Assembly (NCBI RefSeq): GCF_000430845.1
Contig: NZ_AUMU01000008.1
Coordinates: forward strand, 186,001 to 250,000
Length of the DNA stretch: 64,000 nucleotides
From: Chryseobacterium gregarium DSM 19109
GTDB taxonomy: Bacteria > Bacteroidota > Bacteroidia > Flavobacteriales > Weeksellaceae
Direction: 5' to 3'
Shown here piece after piece: positions 59,488 through 64,000 of this stretch. A model generated the notes under the pieces. The model did not search any database, had not been told where the DNA came from, and saw nothing but the letters and a program-made list of their open reading frames with translations. The position numbers and the translations under genes were made by a program. The first letter of the stretch is position 1. Every line of letters starts with the position of its first letter.

Positions 59488-62061
59488 ATGTCGAAAAATT
59501 TAGTAATCGTAGAGTCACCGGCCAAGGCAAAAACTATTCAGAAGTATTTAGGGAAAGATTTTGATGTGAAATCCAGTTTCGGACACATCAGGGATCTGCC
59601 TAAAAAAGGAATGGGAATAGACCTGGCTACCTTCAGTCCGGATTACGAAGTTTCCGCAGACAAAAAGAAATTGGTAACGGAACTGAAAGCCGCTGTGAAG
59701 AAAGCGGAAATGGTATGGCTGGCTTCCGATGAAGACCGTGAAGGAGAGGCTATTGCCTGGCATTTATCAGATGAATTAAAATTGAAACCGGAAAACCGGA
59801 AAAGAATCGTTTTCCACGAGATTACCAAAAACGCCATTCTGAAAGCCATTGACAACCCGAGAGATATTGACCAGAACCTGGTGAATGCCCAACAGGCGAG
59901 AAGGGTGCTGGACAGGATCGTAGGTTTTGAAATGTCCCCTGTACTCTGGAAAAAAATAAAACCCGGATTATCGGCAGGAAGGGTGCAGTCGGTTGCCGTA
60001 AGGTTAATTGTTGAAAGAGAAAAAGAAATCCGCGAATTTGTTCCGAAAGCGAGTTTCAAACTGGATGGTGTCTTTTTAAATCAGGCGCATCAGGAAATTG
60101 CCGCTAAACTTAAAAAAGACTTCAGTAAAGAAGAAGAGGCTGAAAAATTCCTGGAACAGGCAAAAGCAACGGAATTCAAAGTATTGAATGTTGAGACAAA
60201 ACCGGGAACCCGTTCTGCTTCCGCTCCGTTTACAACATCGACTTTACAGCAGGAAGCTTCATCCAGACTGGGTTATAATGTGACCAATACCATGCGTATT
60301 GCACAGAGGTTATATGAAGAAGGGTACATTACCTATATGAGAACAGACTCGGTAAACCTTTCTCAGGAAGCTATTGAAGGTGCAAAAAAACAGATTACTT
60401 CAGAATACGGGACAGAATATTCCGCACCGAGAAACTATACTACGAAATCTTCATCTGCGCAGGAGGCTCACGAAGCAATCCGTCCGACGGATTTCAGCGT
60501 AAAAAGTGTGGGTGATGCCCAGCTGAATAAATTGTACCAGCTGATCTACAGAAGGACGCTGGCATCCCAGATGGCCAATGCCAAAATTGAAAAAACCGTT
60601 ATTGAAATCGGGAATGCCCAATTGCCCCAAAATTTCGAGGCACAGGGGGAAGTAATTATCTTTGACGGGTTCCTGAAAGCCTACGGGATTGTAAAAGCAG
60701 AAGACGATGATGAAGAAAACAACGAAAAGCTGCTTCCGAAAGTAAAAGTAGGGGAAGTTTTAGACTATAAAAGAATTACGGCAACAGAAAAGTTCACAAG
60801 ACCGAGCGCACGGTATACGGAAGCCGGTCTGGTAAGGAAACTGGAAGAACTGGGAATCGGCCGGCCGTCAACATACGCGCCGACCATTCAGACGATTCAG
60901 AACCGTGAGTATGTTGATAAGAGAGAAATTGAACCTCAGACCCGTGAGGTGGTTAAAATTTCTTTAACAAAAAACAATATTAAAAAAGAAGTCCTTGAAG
61001 AAAAATTCGGGGGCGACAAAAATAAATTCATTCCGACGGATATCGGTGAAGTGGTTAATGATTTCCTCACCGATCATTTTAAAGAAATCCTGGACTACGG
61101 CTTTACGGCCAGAGTGGAAGAAAGTTTCGACGAAATTGCAAGCGGCGACCAGAAATGGAAGCAGATGATGAACGATTTCTATTCGAAATTCCATCCGCGG
61201 ATTGAAGATGTTGAAGAAAATGCAGACCGCGCTACAGGAGAGCGGCTTTTGGGTACGGACCCTAAAACCGGTAAAAATGTCCATGCCAGAATCGGAAGGT
61301 TCGGTCCAATGATCCAGGTCGGGGAGACGGATGACGAGGAAAAGCCGATTTTTGCTTCTTTAATGACCGGCCAGAATATTGCAACGATCACTTTTGAAGA
61401 TGCTATGGAGCTGTTCAAATTACCTTTTGACCTGAATGAGGTAGACGGACAGCCGGTTTCAGTCGGAGTCGGAAGATTCGGTCCCTATGTGAAATGGGGC
61501 GAAACGTACATCAGTATTCCGAAAGGTGAAGATCCGCTGTCTGTAGACCAGAAACGTGCGGAGGAAATTATCAGTGAAAAGAAAATAGCCGATGCGCCGA
61601 TTGCCAGCTATAAAGGCGAGCCGGTAACCAAAGGAACAGGACGGTTCGGGCCTTTCATCAAATACAAGAGTATTTTCGTGAATGTTCCCAAGAAATATGA
61701 TTTTGAAAATCTTTCCCAAGGTGATATCAATGAATTGATTGATGCCAAACTGGAAAAAGAAGCCAACCGCTATATCCAGCAGTGGGAAAAAGAAAAAATT
61801 TCCATTGAAAACGGAAGATGGGGACCCTTCATCAAATTCGGTAAAGCCATGTTTAAAATCCCGAAAAAAGCGGATGATACCAAATATGAAGGGGAAGAAC
61901 TGAAAGAGATTTCTCTTGATGAGGTTAAAAAATGGATCACCGATCAGGATCCGAAAGCTTTTGCGGAGAAGAAAAAGCCGGCGGCTAAGAAACCTGCCGC
62001 CAAAAAAGCAACAACAACTGCTAAAAAAGCTCCGGCTAAAAAACCAGCAGCAAAAAAGTAA
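59488..62061 (+). CDS. topA: DNA topoisomerase I
   Basis: Start ATG at 59488 gives MSKNLVIVESPAKAKTIQKYLG, the usual TopA N-terminus; the upstream in-frame region is unlike TopA. The TOPRIM domain holds WLASDEDREGEAIAWHLSDEL, and the nucleophile Tyr283 is in GYITYMRTDSVNLS. The C-terminus has topoisomerase repeat motifs GRFGPMIQ, GRFGPYVKW, GRFGPFIKY and GRWGPFIKF instead of zinc fingers. It ends in a Lys/Ala/Pro tail of about 30 residues (KKPAAKK units) that should bind DNA. It relaxes negative supercoils. A terminator follows. Confidence 0.97.
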   Translation: MSKNLVIVESPAKAKTIQKYLGKDFDVKSSFGHIRDLPKKGMGIDLATFSPDYEVSADKKKLVTELKAAVKKAEMVWLASDEDREGEAIAWHLSDELKLKPENRKRIVFHEITKNAILKAIDNPRDIDQNLVNAQQARRVLDRIVGFEMSPVLWKKIKPGLSAGRVQSVAVRLIVEREKEIREFVPKASFKLDGVFLNQAHQEIAAKLKKDFSKEEEAEKFLEQAKATEFKVLNVETKPGTRSASAPFTTSTLQQEASSRLGYNVTNTMRIAQRLYEEGYITYMRTDSVNLSQEAIEGAKKQITSEYGTEYSAPRNYTTKSSSAQEAHEAIRPTDFSVKSVGDAQLNKLYQLIYRRTLASQMANAKIEKTVIEIGNAQLPQNFEAQGEVIIFDGFLKAYGIVKAEDDDEENNEKLLPKVKVGEVLDYKRITATEKFTRPSARYTEAGLVRKLEELGIGRPSTYAPTIQTIQNREYVDKREIEPQTREVVKISLTKNNIKKEVLEEKFGGDKNKFIPTDIGEVVNDFLTDHFKEILDYGFTARVEESFDEIASGDQKWKQMMNDFYSKFHPRIEDVEENADRATGERLLGTDPKTGKNVHARIGRFGPMIQVGETDDEEKPIFASLMTGQNIATITFEDAMELFKLPFDLNEVDGQPVSVGVGRFGPYVKWGETYISIPKGEDPLSVDQKRAEEIISEKKIADAPIASYKGEPVTKGTGRFGPFIKYKSIFVNVPKKYDFENLSQGDINELIDAKLEKEANRYIQQWEKEKISIENGRWGPFIKFGKAMFKIPKKADDTKYEGEELKEISLDEVKKWITDQDPKAFAEKKKPAAKKPAAKKATTTAKKAPAKKPAAKK

Positions 62062-62078
62062 ATTATTTTTTAATATAG

Positions 62079-62109
62079 AAAAGCACAGATTTTTAGTCTG
62101 TGCTTTTTA
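62079..62109 (+). terminator. intrinsic terminator of topA
   Basis: AAAAGCACAGA (62079-62089) pairs with TCTGTGCTTTT (62097-62107) over 11 bp. A T run follows and an A run precedes it, so it could also serve the convergent gene. Confidence 0.9.
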
Positions 62110-62127
62110 TTTGATGGTGAGGATTAT

Positions 62128-62477
62128 TTAATCCAAAGAATTTAAGTTTTCTTTGGCTCCCATTCTTAAAAGATATTCAACTATATCATCATTTTCTCCT
62201 GCCTTAGCTGCATCTAATGGTGACATACCATTATGACCAATTCCATTGACATCAACTCCTTCTTCCAATAATCGTTTAACTTGATCTATATGATCATAGT
62301 AACACATTTCAAGTAACTCCCATATTTTATCCAGGTTTTCCAATTTCAATTTAGTTTGAATTTTTTCTCTTTCATTAATTTCTTAGAGAATATGCCATTA
62401 TACTTTAAATCTAAATAATCTAAATTTCTTTTATAATCAGATTTGTTATTTAATATTTTTTCAGCGATCTTGTTCAT
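62128..62477 (-). pseudogene. ankyrin-repeat protein gene with a single-base frameshift
   Basis: The minus strand reads MNKIAEKILNNKSDYKRNLD...FSKKLMKEKK from ATG at 62477 and then hits a stop near 62348. A second frame carries on with KIQTKLKLENLDKIWELLEM to the end at 62128, including the ankyrin repeat EGVDVNGIGHNGMSPLDAA. The frames join if one A is added to the six-A run (plus-strand T at 62361-62366). With seven A the protein is continuous, about 116 residues. The change is either a real knock-out or a homopolymer sequencing error. Taken alone, the 3' frame would start with TTG at 62349 (73 residues). Its partner or target is unknown. Confidence 0.7.
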
Positions 62478-62657
62478 ATACTGAATAATTGATGTATTAA
62501 TAAGGCAAAATTCTATTTATATTAAAGTAAAGGCTTTACGAATTTTTGTTCTGTAATTATCAGCTATTCAAATATACTTATTTCTCATGCACCAAACCCC
62601 AAAGTACAGGATACTCTGTCTGTTTACTTACAATAAATTAGCTGTCAAATAGATGAT

Positions 62658-63746
62658 ATGAGTAAGGACAGGCTATTCACCCGCAAAGATTTTCTAAAAA
62701 TTTCAGCCCTGGGAATGGGTGCGGTAATTCTTGGTTCTTCATTTACCACTTTATTATCTTCACAAGACAAACCGTATTTCAATGTAAAACCAATCGGGCG
62801 GCAGTTTTCTTTGGAGGGCTATTACATTTGGTGCAGTTCCCCGATCTGGGGTGAAGACGGGAAAGTTCATCTTTTCTATTCACGGTGGAAAAAAGAAAAA
62901 GGAATGGGTGGGTGGCTCAACGGTTCTGAAATCTGCCGTGCGGAAGCGGATTCACCTTTTCATCAATTTGAGCATAAACAGGTGATTCTTTCACCGAGAG
63001 GTGGCGAATTTTGGGATGCGACGACCTGTCACAATCCCTTAATCAAAAAAGTGGAAGGTCAGTATTATCTGTTCTTCATGGGGAATTCCAATGGGAAAAC
63101 CAATACTAAACGAATCGGACTGGCCACTTCAAAAAGCCTTGACGGAGAGTGGAAGAGACCCGAAGAACCCTTGCTTCTTCCCGGAGAAAAAGGCTCCTGG
63201 GATGATCATTGCACAACAAATCCGGCTTTTGTAAAAGGAAACGACGGGAAATACTGGCTGTTTTACAAATCCTGGAACACCGAAGAATATGAAAACCAGA
63301 AAGGTTCCATAAGAGGAAACCGGAAATATGGACTGGCAAAGGCAGATTCTCCGGCAGGACCTTACCGGAAAGTGTCTGCAAACCCGGTTATTGATTTTTC
63401 ATCGTTGCCTGATAATGCCCAGCTGGAAGATGCTTTTGTCTGGGAGCAGCATGGGAAATTCCATATGGTGGCCAGAGATATGGGATTCTATAATCACGAA
63501 TACGGCCTGCATTTAACCACAAAGAATGGGATGCACTGGACGAAACCGGAAATTGCTTATCTGGAAATGAAGCATTACATCAGTGAGCCTGCTCCTCCCA
63601 AACATTTAAACAGGTTCGGAAGACTGGAACGCCCGATGCTTTTAATGAGTAAAGACGGGAAAACACCGCAATTTTTATTCGGGGCTACACAGGGTGGAGT
63701 ATTTGAAACTTCTACTACTTTTGTTTTTGAGATTTTAAAACCGTAA
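62658..63746 (+). CDS. secreted five-bladed beta-propeller protein, glycoside hydrolase family 43-like
   Basis: The 362-residue protein has a twin-arginine-like N-terminus without the strict RR pair (FTRKDFLKISALGMGAVILGSSF, like secreted enzymes trained by Tat) and a GH43/GH117-type beta-propeller. Blades hold YYIWCSSPIWGEDGKVHLFYSRW, EFWDATTCHNPLIKKVEGQYYLFFMG, WDDHCTTNPAFVKGNDGKYWLFYKSW and QLEDAFVWEQHGKFHMVARD, with acidic residues at positions where the family has catalytic Asp/Glu. It should act on a plant or algal glycan outside the cytoplasm. It stands alone between terminators. Confidence 0.8.
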   Translation: MSKDRLFTRKDFLKISALGMGAVILGSSFTTLLSSQDKPYFNVKPIGRQFSLEGYYIWCSSPIWGEDGKVHLFYSRWKKEKGMGGWLNGSEICRAEADSPFHQFEHKQVILSPRGGEFWDATTCHNPLIKKVEGQYYLFFMGNSNGKTNTKRIGLATSKSLDGEWKRPEEPLLLPGEKGSWDDHCTTNPAFVKGNDGKYWLFYKSWNTEEYENQKGSIRGNRKYGLAKADSPAGPYRKVSANPVIDFSSLPDNAQLEDAFVWEQHGKFHMVARDMGFYNHEYGLHLTTKNGMHWTKPEIAYLEMKHYISEPAPPKHLNRFGRLERPMLLMSKDGKTPQFLFGATQGGVFETSTTFVFEILKP

Positions 63747-63773
63747 AAAGGAAATAATATTAAATCATCATAT

Positions 63774-63807
63774 AAGCCGTTAACAAATAGTGTTAATGGC
63801 TTTTTAT
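63774..63807 (+). terminator. intrinsic terminator of the glycosidase-like gene
   Basis: AAGCCGTTAACA (63774-63785) pairs with TGTTAATGGCTT (63791-63802), with one G-U pair. Three further T follow. Confidence 0.85.
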
Positions 63808-63831
63808 GGTGGGCAAATAATTTAATTTTAA

Positions 63832-63839
63832 TACTTTTG
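63832..63839 (+). promoter_or_regulatory. -7 promoter element of the gene at the window end
   Basis: TACTTTTG fits TAnnTTTG and lies 28 bases before the ATG at 63867. Confidence 0.5.
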
Positions 63840-63866
63840 ACCCTAAATTAAGATTGCAACAAGAGA

Positions 63867-64000
63867 ATGAATTTTGAAGATTTTATTATATCCCCGAGAA
63901 ATTTCAAAACGGAAACCTGGCAGATTGGCAACCGGATAACGAAAAACATAAAGGAAGACAGCATCGTACTTCTTTTCGTTTCAGATTACCGAGGGGCAGA
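63867..64000 (+). CDS. arginase/formimidoylglutamase-family protein (5' part only)
   Basis: Only the first 44 codons are inside the window. They read MNFEDFIISPRNFKTETWQIG and then NRITKNIKEDSIVLLFVSDYRGA, after which the window ends. The pattern 'VLLFVSDYRGA' with a preceding 'WQIG' fits the N-terminus of Flavobacteriales formimidoylglutamase/arginase-like proteins, which use a binuclear manganese site. The metal-binding motifs are beyond the window, so the call is tentative. Confidence 0.5.
   Translation, partial: MNFEDFIISPRNFKTETWQIGNRITKNIKEDSIVLLFVSDYRGA

Noticed and set aside
62658..62700. Clear Tat signal on the glycosidase-like protein
   Set aside because: The N-terminus has TRKDFLKISALGMG with a single Arg before Lys, so the strict twin-arginine pair is missing; only secretion in general is claimed.
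1..64000. tRNA or rRNA genes
   Set aside because: No acceptor-stem/T-loop arrangement or ribosomal RNA-like stretch was seen in any intergenic gap, most of which are too short or too AT-rich.

Overview
The window looks like a chromosomal piece of a Bacteroidota bacterium of the order Flavobacteriales, most probably Chryseobacterium or a close relative. The signs are a low G+C content, promoters of the TTG...TAnnTTTG type, few Shine-Dalgarno sequences, two secreted proteins with C-terminal type IX secretion sorting domains, Bacteroidota-type LspA and IleRS, and a large flexirubin (aryl polyene-dialkylresorcinol pigment) gene cluster. I see no rRNA, tRNA, CRISPR array, prophage or insertion sequence.

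Bases 1-23,460 are mostly housekeeping. They hold a partial thioesterase, a 2-hydroxyacid dehydrogenase, a BspA-like repeat protein, a serine hydrolase lipoprotein followed by an Ig-like lipoprotein and a haem-binding protein, then the minus-strand set NUDIX-xerD-dCMP deaminase-crotonase. Next come a divergent katA/oxyR pair and metK behind a SAM-II-like riboswitch. An ECF sigma factor with a tiny downstream ORF, yjjG, trpS, a SanA-like protein and the minus-strand set ileS, DksA-like, two small proteins and lspA follow.

Bases 23,700-58,910 carry the pigment cluster. Its left arm (plus strand, except the halogenase) has a PaaK-type ligase, a flavin-dependent halogenase-like enzyme, tyrosine ammonia-lyase, FabG, a ketosynthase, an ACP, an LpxL-type acyltransferase, a CrtI-like oxidoreductase and a C45-type Ntn hydrolase. 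The right arm (minus strand, about 20 genes from 58,882 down to 38,991) has an MMPL exporter fused to an acyltransferase, DarA, DarB, two ApeP-like dehydratases, a BtrH-like protein, an ABC exporter, a thioesterase, a ketosynthase, a half-size ketosynthase-like protein, an ACP, a KS/chain-length-factor pair, a deacetylase, LolA/LolB-like proteins, a beta-barrel, a third hotdog protein and a glycosyltransferase. The inferred pathway is tyrosine to 4-coumarate (TAL), activation (ligase), extension to an aryl polyene (type II KS/CLF, ACPs, FabG, dehydratases), synthesis of a dialkylresorcinol (DarA/DarB), ester joining by one of several acyltransferases, optional chlorination, and export to the outer membrane. 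A dihaem cytochrome gene and a T9SS FG-GAP protein gene sit between the two arms.

Bases 58,910-64,000 hold an AT-rich gap, topA, a frameshifted ankyrin-repeat gene, a secreted beta-propeller glycosidase-like protein and the start of an arginase/formimidoylglutamase-like gene. Four related degenerate inverted repeats occur in intergenic gaps next to ketosynthase and ACP genes of the cluster, and I saw none outside it.
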